A stretch of 64,000 nt of DNA from Motacilla alba alba (Eukaryota; Chordata; Aves; Passeriformes; Motacillidae): positions 6,783,501 to 6,847,500 of the forward strand of contig NC_052034.1 in assembly GCF_015832195.1 (NCBI RefSeq). The letters are read 5' to 3'. Both the position numbers and the translations under genes were made by a program. This document shows, in pieces, positions 24,331 through 36,187 of this stretch; position 1 is the first letter of the stretch, and the number at the start of each line of letters is the position of its first letter. Below the pieces are notes generated by a model. It saw nothing but the letters and a program-made list of their open reading frames with translations, had not been told where the DNA came from and searched no databases.

Positions 24331-24441
24331 GACAGCATCCATCTTGAAGATGAACTGGCCATGTGGTAGTTCCACAGGGCAGTTCCCAGCACTGTGAATT
24401 TTTCCTTATGTAGTCCTTTCGTTGTATTTTTGTCAAGGTTT

Positions 24442-24447
24442 AATAAA
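24442..24447 (+). terminator. Poly(A) signal of the ERVL-like LTR
   Basis: AATAAA lies about 40 bases before the proposed LTR end and is followed by 'cctctttaaattgtc' and a GT-containing stretch, as expected for a retroviral R/U5 boundary. Confidence 0.6.
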
Positions 24448-24485
24448 CCTCTTTAAATTGTCAAAGTGAGCAGTTGTTTCTCACA

Positions 24486-27400
24486 CACGGGACCATCAAC
24501 AGGAACTCTAAAAACAGCCATTTTTTCAGGAGGGTTTTGTGAAGACCTTCCCCCACACAAACCAAGACAAGCTCAGATCATTTCATGGTCAGACAAGCCA
24601 TGGAATGCTGCTCGGGCCATGCCTGCTCTGCTCACAGGACGTGATGTACCCCTCCCCCAGATAACTTGGCCTCGCCTGTGCTAATCCAGCTGTTTTATTT
24701 TGTGAATTGGAGTTTAAGGCATAGGCAGGAGAGCCACGGGTTCAGATGTGCTGGGGCAGGGGGGATTTTCTCTGATAATCCCACTCGTCATTACGGAAGC
24801 TGGATGTGCGAACGATGAGCCGCTAATATCCCCCGGGGAGAGCCCAGCCTCAGACTGGGCTCACTCAGGGGCTGCATCTGGATCTCCCAAACATGATTAA
24901 GTGCCTCAGCTAGAGGGAACTGCTTTTTCTTTCTTCCCTTTTAATGAATAGCTCAGAGTTCAGAACATAGGGAAGAGGAAAAGTGCCCGAAAATGGTCAT
25001 CTGTGCATCAAAAGGATCTGGAAACTTCATCTTAAGTGTCTTCAGGCTCCTTGCATCCTACAACCAAATTTATATCCTCTCTCTTGTACCTTAACCAGAA
25101 AGGCTAAGGTGAAAAGGTCACACTAATCACAGAGAATTGAGGATCTCCTAGTCTGGACAAAACCACACTAAAGGCCAGCGAGTATTTTGATATGTCAAAG
25201 CAGAACCATGTCATTTTATACCAGGCAGAATCCACCCCTTTTACCAGCAGCTCAACAAACAAGTCTCCCATTGTGAGCATTTAATGTTTTATATTAACTG
25301 AGTTAATGATGTCATGGCCAGTAACTCTTCCATTCTGACTTTCAGTTACTTCCCCGTGTTTTTCACAGGACATAAATTGCAAGTTCTGATAACCAGCACT
25401 GGTAACCGTGTGGCTTCTTCCCCTGTCCTTTCCCCTTCTCACTTTATTCTCTTCCCATAATCAGTTTTAGTTACATGAAGAAGTTCTATTGATTGTGACT
25501 GTATGCAAAATGTCTATCGATCAACTCCCTGCAGGGGTTAAGTACTGCAAGCTGCCAGTGCCTGCAGCTCTGTCTGCCTTGGGACACTCTTGCATGTGCA
25601 GTTTCTGTCCCACAACCTTTTGAGACATTCAGGACTGACAAATTACAGAACAAAGTTCCGAGCAAGGAGCACTCTGATGAGGGCTCTGATACAAAAATTG
25701 TGAAAGATCAAGCAGAAAACCTGCTTTCAATTTTTTTTAGCTAGTGTTGAAGGACAAATCTCAGTAAAATTGAGACGAGAGGCAAGCAACAGCTCAACTT
25801 CTGAAAAAAGTCACCAGTTATGTCACTCTGGCTCAGTTCTCAGTAAAACATCCAGCTCCAAGGAGCAAGTTGCTTGAATTTCTCTCTCTCATGGCTTACA
25901 TTAATTAAGTACTACTTAATGCAATATGATGTTTTCGTCATTGTATTCTAAAAGAAAGTCAAGCAACACTGAAACTGTTCTCATGGCAAAGTTACTTGGC
26001 TGCATTACATCTCCTACAGATGTCATCACACAGATCTCACATGTGGGTCATTCTATCTGCGCAAATCGGGACCAACTGCGCAGAGTCAGCACAATCCTGC
26101 TGCCATGCAGCCACGTGCGATGAGAAATGGGGCTGCTGCCTCCATCCCTCAGCTATCCTGGAGCTCTGGAACGTGCAGTGGAGGAGGCACTTCCTAAGAG
26201 GGGAAGAGGTGAGAGGGAAAAGCAGTGTAAAAGCATGGAGTAGGTCACATTTCTGGAGTTTGGACTCATTGCCCACTTGCCTGAGCTACAGGAGCCACTT
26301 CAGACAGATTGTGACGTGCTGGATTTAGAGAGGGTTTTTTCTCTTACACTTTGACCTTATGGAGGTGAAAAGGAGTCAGAGCAATGGTGTGGCCTCTGCC
26401 AGCCCCACCAGCATCTGCTGTATTCCCCTCCTGTGCTTTCCTGCTTTTTCAAGCTAAAGAGTCTACAGCACGTAGCATAATTCCTGTTACAGGAAGGAGA
26501 AGTTAATGCTGAATCTGGAGAAGCCAGGGGAGTATCAAGAGATTTCCAACAGCTGACGGCTGCTCTGGAGGAAAATCCAGCTGCTCCTTTCCATGCAGTG
26601 ACCTGTTAAAGTTGGAACAGCAAATTTCCAAACCAGTCTGTAGCCATGCCTGGAACAAGGAAGCATAAATAAATTAAATTCTTATCTCGGAAAAGCTTAT
26701 GAGTGTTTCACTCTGTATGCAAGCTTTTCAGGAAATGGGGAAGAGGGAGAAAAGCTTCCAAAATTTCTGCACTAAAATAATTTATACTTTTTGCAGTCAG
26801 AGAAAGGGAAAAATAGATAAGAGAATAGCAGCTTTTTGTGGGATGGAATAAGCAATGCTGTCTATGGGAGAGCAGGAAAAGTTGTTTTAGATTCTGGCAC
26901 TCGCTCTTCATTAAAGGCAGCGGGAATTCGACCGCACACATGTACAGCTGTGATGGCACAGCCTTCTGCTGGATTCCCCCCCAGAAAACCCCCCTGAAGA
27001 GGAGCTGGGTCTGCTGATAGCAGCACACAGCCAGCATGTAGGGCCTCAAAATGACACAGGCACAAAGCAATGGCAGTGGCAGCCCCAAAAAATAGTATTC
27101 CCACCAGCCAAGGGCTGAGGCCAGCAGGAAACAGACAGGGCAGGGAGGTGACCAGCAGTGCCCAATTTATAAGGATAAAAAGGATCCTATTTAAAAGGAT
27201 GAGTGTTAATAAATGAGTGTTAACACGTGGAAGATCTTTCACACTATTCCACACCTTGCATGGACACTGATCAGTGGCAGCAGCTCCGACACTTTGCCCC
27301 AATGGTTATGGAAAGGGAGCATTCAAGAAGACTCTCAGTGACATCAGGCAGCTCCACTTGTCAGTCAAAGAGCACAAAACAACAAACACCTGAATTAAAC

Positions 27401-30400
27401 CTTTAAGGACTTCTGAAAATTGCCTATAATGACTGTTGGAAAGTGATCCTCTTGCTGACCAGAGCAAACCCAAGCTCAGCCTGCTGCTGTTCCCTGGGGA
27501 TTAATTGTACCACGTGAAAACACTGCAGGGTGTGTAGATAAAGAGCAGTCATGACATGAAACAAATGTCTCCTCAATTCAGTCATTTCCCACAGGGAGCA
27601 AAAGTTAACCACAAATCCTAAAGACCAGGCAACTGCATTTAAAAGTAATGATGCAAACCATTCTTGAAAATTATTTGCCTGTCCTTAGATTTTGACATTA
27701 AGACTATTATTTCAGTTTGACCTTTATGTCACCTAAGACAGAACAAAATAATCCTCACTATCATAAAACAATACTGCTGGAGATACTTGTACATGTATTT
27801 TATGGTTTTATGAAAATATTTCTCCCAAGAATGCTGTTAAATATCTAGTGCTTTCTTAACTAATCACGGGTTCTCAGCAAAAAGAAAGACCAAAGCTTGC
27901 AATCTGAAATTCTTAGTTCTGAACTAAGTTTTCACATGAAAACTACAAAGACTTTGGTCAGGGAAAAAAATAATGGCAATTAAGTAACTTTTTAACTTAG
28001 ACTAAATGTCAGCTCTCTCCCCTAAAAACGTCAAAGGCAAATGTTCAAACATCCTCCCTAATGCTAATGTTATTAATACTGTCAGCAATTCTCAGTATCT
28101 CAATCTAAGACAGTGAGTCAGGCAGCAAATCAATCCAATTGCCAGATCTCCAGAGGGAAAGAAACAACAGAGGAAGCAGGCCAAAGAGATTGCTGATAAT
28201 GGATATTTAGTCTTTATGTGGGACAAATACTTTGCTACTTCCTCACACTCCTTTTGCTCTGTTACACTGGGGGCACTCAGTGAGTTGTAGCTCAAATGCC
28301 TAAATATAGCAATTTGGATTACACTGCCTGGAATTTTTGTATGGGAAGAATTCCTGACTTCCCAAGAGCATCCACAGCTGACTCACAGGACACCTCACCA
28401 AGGCTGGGGTCTGTGGCTTTCCAGGGTGGGACAAGTGACACTTTGTGGGGAGTAAACCCAGCAGCTGGGTCAGGTGACTGTGCTGCTTGAGCTCTTTTGT
28501 CCTGCAGCCCATGGGACACAAGGACACCTTGATGGCCACACCTGCAGGTCCCTGTTAGCACAGAGCCATTCCACACACATCAAAATCCAGCAGTTTCTGA
28601 CAGGGTGACACTGGGGATGATTACAGCTGAGCCCATGGGGGCTGCTTGTTGAACAAGCTACTGAAATAATTTGGTTGTGGAAACTGGGTTGCTCTTGTTT
28701 GTAGAAGAGGAACCAGACAATGGGGTCAATGTTCTGGACAAAAAGAACAGGGAGCCTTTGGAGCCATCCCTGCCAGTTTGAGTTTCACCAGCATGGTAGG
28801 ACATGATGGCATTTCCTGCCACTGTATTCCCTCAGACTGGTCTGTTCCCCCTGAAGCATCACTATCTGCAAGAGTCCCTGCCTACATGGCAAGTGTGAGA
28901 TTTACCTGCCCTAATTTAGGCACCTGAAAGGGAGACATTGAAGCCCAAGGTGCTCACCCTGGCCTCTCTTTATGCTCAGAAGCAAAGGGTGGGTGGCTCA
29001 TATTCCTGGGTGACCGACCTCCAGTACACTTCATCCAGTGTGGAGGAAACTGTTTCTGCACTGTCTGTGTGGGGAGCCTAAGGCTTTCCACCCAAGTTGC
29101 TCACAGCCATATCAACTTTTCCCTTTTATGTTCTTTGCTGCAAACTTTTATTTCTGCCTCCAGCATACAGAAGATTTTCAGCTCCTAAAACAAGCAGGCA
29201 GCCAGGGTTTCCAGTGCAGCATTAATGAAAAAGCAGCACTGAAGGGTTTGAGACCTGCTGGGCACCGAATGGCCAATAAACACAGCTGTATTTCCTTGCC
29301 AGCATTATTTTTCCTGCTTGGTTATATTTAAGCTGAGGGACTTAGGAGAAGCTTCTCCACATGCCTGCACGTGGAGGTTTTATTTCCTTTTCATGTGGGA
29401 ATGGGGCTCATTTTTGATTTGCACTGACCCTTCTTCCCACGCAATGCCAGATCTCTATCGCCTTGGCCGTGGGCCACACGCTGTGGTTTGAAACCTGCTC
29501 CCCCAGGTAATTATCTGAGGAACATGTACATGGAAATTGATGGTACAAACTCACAGCTGTCAGCCTAGGCTCTGAGTTTGGCTGAGCCAGAAAGGGATTC
29601 AAGGAAAACAGTCAGCTTCTAAATATAAATTAAAGGTTGGGGAATTTTTTTTTTCTTCTTCCTTATGGATTTTTAAGAGGCAGAAGTGAGGGAAAGGTGA
29701 AAAGTGGTTCTTCTTGATGGGCAAACCTTAGATCCCTCAAGATGTCTTAAAATTTCGATCAAATTACTTTGTGCCTTCAGCTGTTCTGCTGCAGGACTGG
29801 GCACTCTGTCAAAGGGAAATTGCTCAGAGACTGAAGCACACGCTCACTGGCACGAGAGATCAAGTCATCTGCTAAAAGTATTTGGGCTTCTTTGAGAAAG
29901 TTAAAACATTTTACACCACTTATTGTGCTAAAGCACTACAGCTAAAAGAATCTGGTAAACCCAAACACAAAGTGCAAAATTAATAGGTGGGATATCCGCT
30001 GCTTCCCTGCCTTATTTCTCTGTTGGGCCTGCACTACATAAAACCCCAAGGCTTTCTCTTGCCATACTTGGGTTGACTTCAATCAGTCCTTAAGATCCTT
30101 TTCCCAGTTTCCCAGCTTCTTTTATACTTTCTTCTCTGGGTGTGAGGGGAATCCACGTTCAGACTCACCCAGTTGGGAGGTTGAGTTTCTGGGCATGACC
30201 AAAGTAGTGCACAAAGTTTAAAAATTAAAAGTTTTACAATGTGTTTCTCACAAACATCTCTAGCATCCAAAGGGAAAAAAATCTTGCTAATTATTGAATT
30301 ATTGACTTGTCAAGGCAATTCTGAAGTTTCTGATTATGTGAGCCACAGTATCTTGAGAGCACTTAGAGAGTGTTCTGGTGAGTGACTGGTGAACATGTTC

Positions 30401-30499
30401 AAGAATTTCTGGAGGCTATCCTGTGATCCTGTGGGCAGAAGGGCAGGATGATGCTGATTATTAAAAATGGAAAACAGAAGCCAGCCATTTTTTACATAA
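24486..30499. other. Non-coding unique sequence with a small CpG/hairpin spot
   Basis: No gene was recognised. At 24780-24862 there is an unusual CpG cluster and an 8-bp-arm hairpin (24840-24862). Around 25280-25560 and 27620-27850 the sequence is AT-rich without recognised repeats. Open frames, including 26862-27302 on the minus strand (146 codons), have no domain. Confidence 0.45.
24840..24862. repeat. Inverted repeat, 8-bp arms
   Basis: GAGCCCAG (24840-24847) and CTGGGCTC (24855-24862) are perfect reverse complements around a seven-base loop. It sits just after a short CpG-containing stretch. Confidence 0.85.
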
Positions 30500-30690
30500 A
30501 TACCCAGAAAAAAATGAAGCAGTAAATAAACAGTCTATTTATAAGCACCTGGAATATAACAATCAAATCACTTTACAGTCAACATACATGTGTCCAGAAC
30601 AAATCATGTCAAACTAATCTAATTTCCTTCTGTGATGAAATACCAGGCCCCTTGAGGAAAGAGTCCCAATAGTAGTTTGCACATATCTTG
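30500..30690 (+). mobile_element. Ancient CR1-like reverse-transcriptase fragment
   Basis: The plus strand resembles the middle of a CR1/L3 reverse-transcriptase gene. 'aacagtctatttataagcac' plus 'ctggaatataac' matches the Q-S-I-x-K-H-L-E region, and 'cagaacaaatcatgtcaaac' followed by 'taatctaatttccttctgtg' matches the N-K-S-C-x-T-N-L-I-x-F region. Stops and frame breaks are present, so it is a dead copy. Similarity fades after 30690 and before 30500. It is much older than the avian CR1 tails elsewhere, and unlike them it comes from the coding part and not from the 3' end. Confidence 0.68.
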
Positions 30691-31499
30691 ATTTTCGTAT
30701 GGGTTTATTCTTATTTTTTAGTGCCTTTCTCCTGGTGAACTCAGAATGCAAAAGCAGTTCTGGAGCAGAACAGGGAGTGCTGGATGTCACAGGCTGATGT
30801 CTCCCCTTACTCCTTGCAGCAGGCTGGAGAAGCACTGGCAGGAATCTCACCAGCCTGCACATCCCAAAGGAAACCCCATCAATGCAGAGCTTCCTAACAG
30901 CTCCCAGCCTCTCTCTGGAATGTGTTTAATTTAAAAGAGAAAAAAGAGAGAAAGAGGTGGGAGCAGGAGGAGAAGAAAGGAAGAAAGATTCCAGGCCTAA
31001 GATTTATAGAGAGCCAGGTCAATGGGAAGGGGGAATTAATAACTGAGGGTTGTGGGGTTTTGTGTGTGGATGATGATAACTGGAAATTCACAAGATATAA
31101 CTGGCAACGGGGGATGAACACCAAGCAACCAAACCCATCTGTGTGGCTGGAGCCAAAACTGATGCTTGCTGCTACACCAGTGCATATATATTCCTTTTCC
31201 CTGTTTCTTTTTCCAGAAAGAGATGATTTTGAGGTCATTTGGGGGTTGGGGGCTTAATTGCTTCTTCCAGTATTTTCCAACAGCAGATCTGGGAAGAAGC
31301 AGAGACTACTCCTGGTTGTACATGAATTGTTAATTAAGTGATCAAAACTGAAGCAGAAGCTTCCAATACCATAATGATATGCACTAACAGCAATAAAGAA
31401 AAACAAAAACAATCTGTATCACCTTTATTTCCATATTCCCAAATCCTCATCTCAAACAGGAGCAAGAGCCAAGGTGAACCTCCCCCTCCTGTCAGTGCA
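30691..31499. other. Non-coding unique sequence
   Basis: No gene or repeat recognised. The open frame at 30922-31257 (plus) starts in a purine-rich run and has no domain. Confidence 0.45.
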
Positions 31500-31563
31500 A
31501 TAGTTTGGGCTAAATGAGCATAGAGCTGCAGTAGTTTTGGGCTAAATGAGCACAGAGCTGCAA
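31500..31563 (+). repeat. Two-copy tandem duplication of about 32 bp
   Basis: 'tagtttgggctaaatgagca' with 'tagagctgcag' is followed directly by a nearly identical copy ('tagttttgggctaaatgagc', 'acagagctgcaa'). The copies differ by an extra T and a few substitutions, so the duplication is fairly recent. Confidence 0.88.
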
Positions 31564-32658
31564 TGAAGCCTTCCTGTCCCTTGCAGTGATGCCTCCATGG
31601 CTGCAGCTCCCAGCCCTGGCCAGAGCTGCTCCATCTCTGCAGTGCCAGAGCTCTCAGGCTGCAGTCACTCACTTCTGTTCTCTCATCACCCCCTTTCCCA
31701 CCATGCAGCCAACACCTTCTAAAACAATCTCAAACACCAGAGGATCACAAGTCCAGGGATTTTTAGCAGTTTTAAACCCACATTGCAGCCAGGCTAAAGC
31801 CTCCACTGCAGCTCAGGGGGTGAGCTTTCAGACCTCTATAAATTGTTCATGAGGAATGCAAGGGCTTTACAGTCACTGATTGACTATAAATCAATTAGAT
31901 GATCTAATTTCTGCCACACATGTGGAGTTCCATGAAGTTACAAATTAAAAGGTGCAGGAATGATTTCTCATTTTTAGAGAACAGAAGACATGGATAAATC
32001 AGCCTTTTCAGGGTTTCTGCTCTGCATGAACAGAGCAAACAAGGCAACAGTTTCATGTTTCATAGCATGAAATACACTCAATTCAACCATTTCACAGGTG
32101 TCACCCCCCCTGAAGAACATTCCACCTAGCAGGACAGACCTGACACCAAGGAGAATTTATTCCTCTTCTCTTTCTTCCCTCCTCTCTGGAGATCAGCATT
32201 TCAGCCCAAGCCAGCCATGGTGAGGAGACATTCAGACTCTTCAATCAGGAAAACACCAGACTCTTCTTAAACTCTGCTATGGAGGAGTCTCATGTTTGAA
32301 TGTGACAAGGACTGTGAATTCCTGCTGAACCTGGGAGCTCTTTAACTCTGCAGTGCTTTTTAATGATAGCCCATTCTAGGTACAATAGCATCCTGTATCT
32401 CAGAGTTTAACACTGGAAAACCCACATTAAGAGCATGTCCAGCACAAATATTAGGCATAATAAAGACAGCAAAGATAACCTTTGCTATTTTCTTAAGAGA
32501 GAGAGAGACCAAATTAAAAATAATTAAAAGAAAGCCAGCCTGGTTTTATGGCTTGGGCTGTTGGATGTCAGAAAGGAATCAGATTAAGACCAAATTGCTT
32601 AATTTAGCATTTATGTTTCTATAAATCTCTCAGCCCTTGTATCTGAAAAACCTCTAAA
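31564..32658. other. Non-coding unique sequence
   Basis: No gene or repeat recognised. A short (GA)n run of about ten bases lies near 32498. Confidence 0.45.
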
Positions 32659-32760
32659 CATTATCTTCCCAACTCCCTGTGAAACAGGAATACATAATCC
32701 CCATTTTACATAAGAAACAAAGTGCCTTGCCCAAGATCACAGAGTTAGTGGCAGAATACT
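32659..32760 (-). mobile_element. Ancient MIR-type SINE fragment
   Basis: The plus strand carries the reverse complement of the MIR core and tail: 'tccctgtgaaacagg', then 'aatccccattttaca' followed by 'taagaaacaaagtgc', 'cttgcccaagatcacagagt' and 'tagtggcagaa'. These pieces occur in the right order and spacing for the MIR pattern (cccattttacag, gaggaaactgag, cttgcccaaggtcac, tagtaagtggcagag). L2 3' ends share part of this pattern. As a MIR-type element it would be a relic shared across amniotes. Confidence 0.72.
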
Positions 32761-33052
32761 GCTCTTCCACACTGCAGGCAGGGAAGCTGGGTAACTGTTT
32801 GCCAGGAACCTTGCAGTGTAGCATCATCCCAAGGACACTGCCCTTGACCAAATTTTTCACAGGTTCACAAAAGGATTGGAGGAAGCTACAGAAAAATCCC
32901 CTGAGAGCTAAAAAGAGGCATAAAATCAGCTCACAGCTAAGGACATGCCTAAGCCATAGCTTGCTGGATTCAGGCCTGCAGAGTAGTCGAGGCATTATTA
33001 CACACTTGCCTTTTTACTCCCACTTTTCCCACTTTTCCACAGCCATCAGCTC

Positions 33053-33118
33053 CTGGCCACTGTCAGAGACAAGACCGGGGATAGATGGATATCTGATCTG
33101 ATCCAACGTGACCAATAT
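33053..33118 (+). mobile_element. Ancient CR1/L3-type 3' end
   Basis: 'tggccactgtcagagacaag' followed by 'accggggatagatggatatc', 'tgatctgatcca' and 'acgtgaccaata' matches the common reptile-type CR1/L3 3' region (ggccactgt-ggagacaggat, gggctagatggacc, ggtctgatccagtatggc). The terminal repeat has decayed. The match is short but well ordered. Confidence 0.62.
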
Positions 33119-33183
33119 GATCCCTGTGCCTTCATTCTCCATCTGCTTTCCTCAGCTTCAAAGATCAGGGTAGCTGATAAGGA

Positions 33184-33222
33184 ATTTCTGTTCTTTATCT
33201 CAGACTTTTGAAGAACAGAAAT
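33184..33222. repeat. Inverted repeat, 12-bp perfect arms
   Basis: ATTTCTGTTCTT (33184-33195) and AAGAACAGAAAT (33211-33222) are exact reverse complements around a 15-base loop. It lies about 65 bases downstream of the L3/CR1-type 3' end. No protein or RNA family is recognised. The stem is too short for a typical microRNA precursor. Confidence 0.85.
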
Positions 33223-36094
33223 CTTTGACATGGTTGTTGTTTAACCCACCTAGGATTCTCTCTTGTGGAAATCAGAGCCTGGAAGCTGACAGCACAAAGA
33301 GAGAGGGATATGATGGGTCCTTATCCCATCAAAAAGCAGCAGTTGCATCTCACCACCAACCTCTTGGACCATCACAGAAGAGCTGCTAAAATATGCAGCT
33401 TTTGAGGAGACAGCTGCTCAGGATTTTGCAGCAAGCAAATCCCCTTTTAATTCTATCATGATTTTCCTGCTCTTTGGGATAAAGAAGACAGACAGAGGGA
33501 TTAAGGCAAGAGTACCTGGAAAGTGTCTGCTCTAGCAGGACTAAGCCTCTGCTGCTTTTTCTAGCCCATAATGCTGGGGGCTGAGTGCCAAGTGGCACCA
33601 TGTCAAATCCTCATTGTAGGCACCTGGTGGAAGCTCCACAGGCAGCTGCTCCAGGAGGATGGGCTTGAAGACCATAAGGGCTTGGGACTGTGGCCAAGCC
33701 TTAACATCACAGTGCTCCCTTTGATGTGCTTTCTAGACAGCAGATGATGCTGGAACAGACCTCTCTCTGCCTATGCACAAAGTGACCCAATCCCAGAATT
33801 TATACACACATCCTGCGGGGATTCAGGTGAGGGGGAGACACCCAGGGTTTAGCATCCAGCAAAAAGAAAAAAAACCAAAAACCAAAAAACTTGTTGTAAG
33901 ACTGAGGGATGAACCTGCTCAGGAAGGAAATGTGGAAACACTGCAGACATGAGTTCGTGAAGGAAGAACAGTGCCTGGAGAGGCAGAGGCTGCACTCAGT
34001 GAACAAGGGCAGCTTCTCCTGAGCAAAGGCAGGACAGCTGCAGGGAGAAGGGTCAGATCAAGCCCTGGCTGAGCAGTGCAGGAATCTTTTAGCTGCTGCA
34101 CAGAGTCAGGCTGAGGCACTGTAATGCTAAATAGTGCTGTGTAAGGAAACTGCAGCTCAGCTGAATAAAACAGTTTGTGGATGGCCAAAAGTGCCCACAA
34201 ATAAATACACATTTGCTGCAAGAACTCCTAATACAGCATGGGTACATCACCAACTCCAGATTTGAGATGAACCAATACATGTGGTTCACCTAAAATATAA
34301 ATATGGCTTTTAACATGAGTTTGAACACATGTGGCACTTAAAGGAAGACACCACTAACAAACCTCTGGTCGTTTCAGGGCTGCACCACAGCACTTTGTGG
34401 AGCCTTGCTGCTTCCCAGATTGCCTCAGGAAAGGAAACTGAAGCAGCAACAGTGGCATCTCAGCATTCCCAATGAGACACAGCCAAGGACTTTGCTGACT
34501 GCAGCTGCAATCACAATCATTTTGGACACTGGTGGCACCCTCCATTTAGAAGAGGCCACGAGGGGAAGTGAAGCAGAAGGATCTGCCACAGGTTGCTCAC
34601 ACTCACTGCTCCCACCTCACAGGTCTGCTTTCCCTGCTCCAGCCCTGCTCTCAGCAGGCAGCAGCAGCATCCAGTTCAGCTGGTTCCAGTCATTAGTGAC
34701 ACATTGATTGATGAGCTTCACTGCACGGTACCTCAGGAGACACTGCAGAGCATGGCAGCAGCTCCTCTGCACAAAGCCAGAGCTGGAAACAAACGCTCAG
34801 CTCTCCCCATGCCAGCACTGCCCTGTACAGCAGAGCACTGCCCAAATCAGCACACACACACTGGCAAACAGCTCTGTGACCTGGCTGAAAACAGCCTGGT
34901 TATGAACTTGAAAATGATCTGGGCAAATGCAGATGAAGGTTGCTACAGGAAGGCTCCTTGTTCAGTTACTAAAGTTAGGGGTTGTAACAGTGGAGCCAAC
35001 TTCAAGCCAAGCACAAGCTCTGGCTGCTGCAGAGAACAAGGCTTTCAAAGACATCAGTAGCTTTAACAACTTCTGGATGACCCCAGGAGTTATTAGGCTA
35101 ATCCATACTCTTTCCTAAACTGGTAAGAAAAAGAAAAGCAGCCGAGCAAGGAAGGCTTGAAAGTTTGTTTGAGGGAAAACATATTAGAGTTTGCTGCAGG
35201 TAAGGGATTACCAGTCTTTCTGGGAGGCCTTGTGGGATTTCCAGACAATTTTTCCTGTAGCAGCAAGAAATGATCCAGTTTCAGTAGGAAAGGCTACAGG
35301 GAAGATTGATCCTGCATGTGTTTAGTCTTCAAAGGTTCAGTAATTTCAGCCACTTGGCTAAGTTTCCCTGCTCGTGTTGTTTATCTTCAGTGATTGTTTG
35401 GAGATGCATTCAAAACAAAAAAATCAGAACCAGATAGGGTGGGTCCAGCACAGACATCTCAGAAAGGCTCCTTGTCCTCCCTGAGCAAGCTGTAAATTTA
35501 TTCTTCCTTCAGTATTACATTAGGGAAGGACTCATTTTTGACAGGACTGTAGTTGAGGACTTGGCTTCTGGGGACTGCAGGGCTCAGCAGATTAGCCAGG
35601 GACTCCTTGCCTCCAAGAAACACAGATTTTTTTTTTCCTTCCTTTCTTTTTCCCCTCCCTGTTTCTTTATACTCTCACCCTCTGTTAGTGGTTTCCAGAG
35701 AAGCAGCAATCAAATCAAGGCTCGCATGTAGTGTCCTTGATAAATGACAGAGCTGGTGAGCAGCTTCAGCAGACGGGGCTTGGAAGATGAAATTTAATCC
35801 AACACTGTCTCAAATTATTGAATAAATGAGGCAGCCTGGGAAACAAGCACTGTGGATGGGCTTAGCTCATAAAGAACATTTTTTTCCTTAGTGCCCAGGA
35901 GTCAAAACTCTTACAGCTGCTTTGAAAATGCTGGCTTGTCTCTGAAACATTCTGGAGTCACCCACAGTACGTGCCAGCCCCCAGAAGTGGCTGCTGACAT
36001 CATATAAAATTAAAAATATAAACCATGTTCCCAGCAGCATTGAAAGATCATTAGTTAGACATCAGCTCATTTCTTTCAGATATTAATAGCTGTA
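33223..36094. other. Non-coding unique sequence
   Basis: No gene or repeat recognised. Open frames such as 34593-35060 (plus, 155 codons) overlap frames in other phases and carry no domain. An adenine-rich stretch lies at about 33860-33890. Confidence 0.45.
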
Positions 36095-36187
36095 TTTTTT
36101 TTTTTTTTTGAAAATTCCAGATTCAGAAATCTGTACAGGAGACACTTTTTTCTTTTTTTTTTTCTTTTTTTTTTCTTTTTTTTTTTT
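36095..36187 (+). repeat. T-rich tract
   Basis: There are two T-rich blocks: a T15 run at 36095-36109, and at 36146-36187 a run of Ts broken by single C bases. On the minus strand this gives lysine-rich translation, which is an artefact. Confidence 0.93.

Larger units (their letters stand above)
23891..24485 (+). mobile_element. Retroviral LTR (595 bp, ERVL-like)
   Basis: The proposed element begins TGTGAG and ends CTCACA, a perfect 6-bp inverted terminal repeat of TG...CA type. It contains TATAAAA at 24324-24330 in 'ggggtataaaagaca' and AATAAA at 24442-24447, followed by a T-rich stretch and a short tail, which gives U3, R and U5 in plus orientation. A G-rich polypurine-like run precedes it, and no primer-binding site follows, so it is best read as a 3' LTR or solo LTR. 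I found no matching target-site duplication, consistent with loss of the 5' end. The architecture suggests an avian ERVL-type family, but the family name is a guess. Confidence 0.78.
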
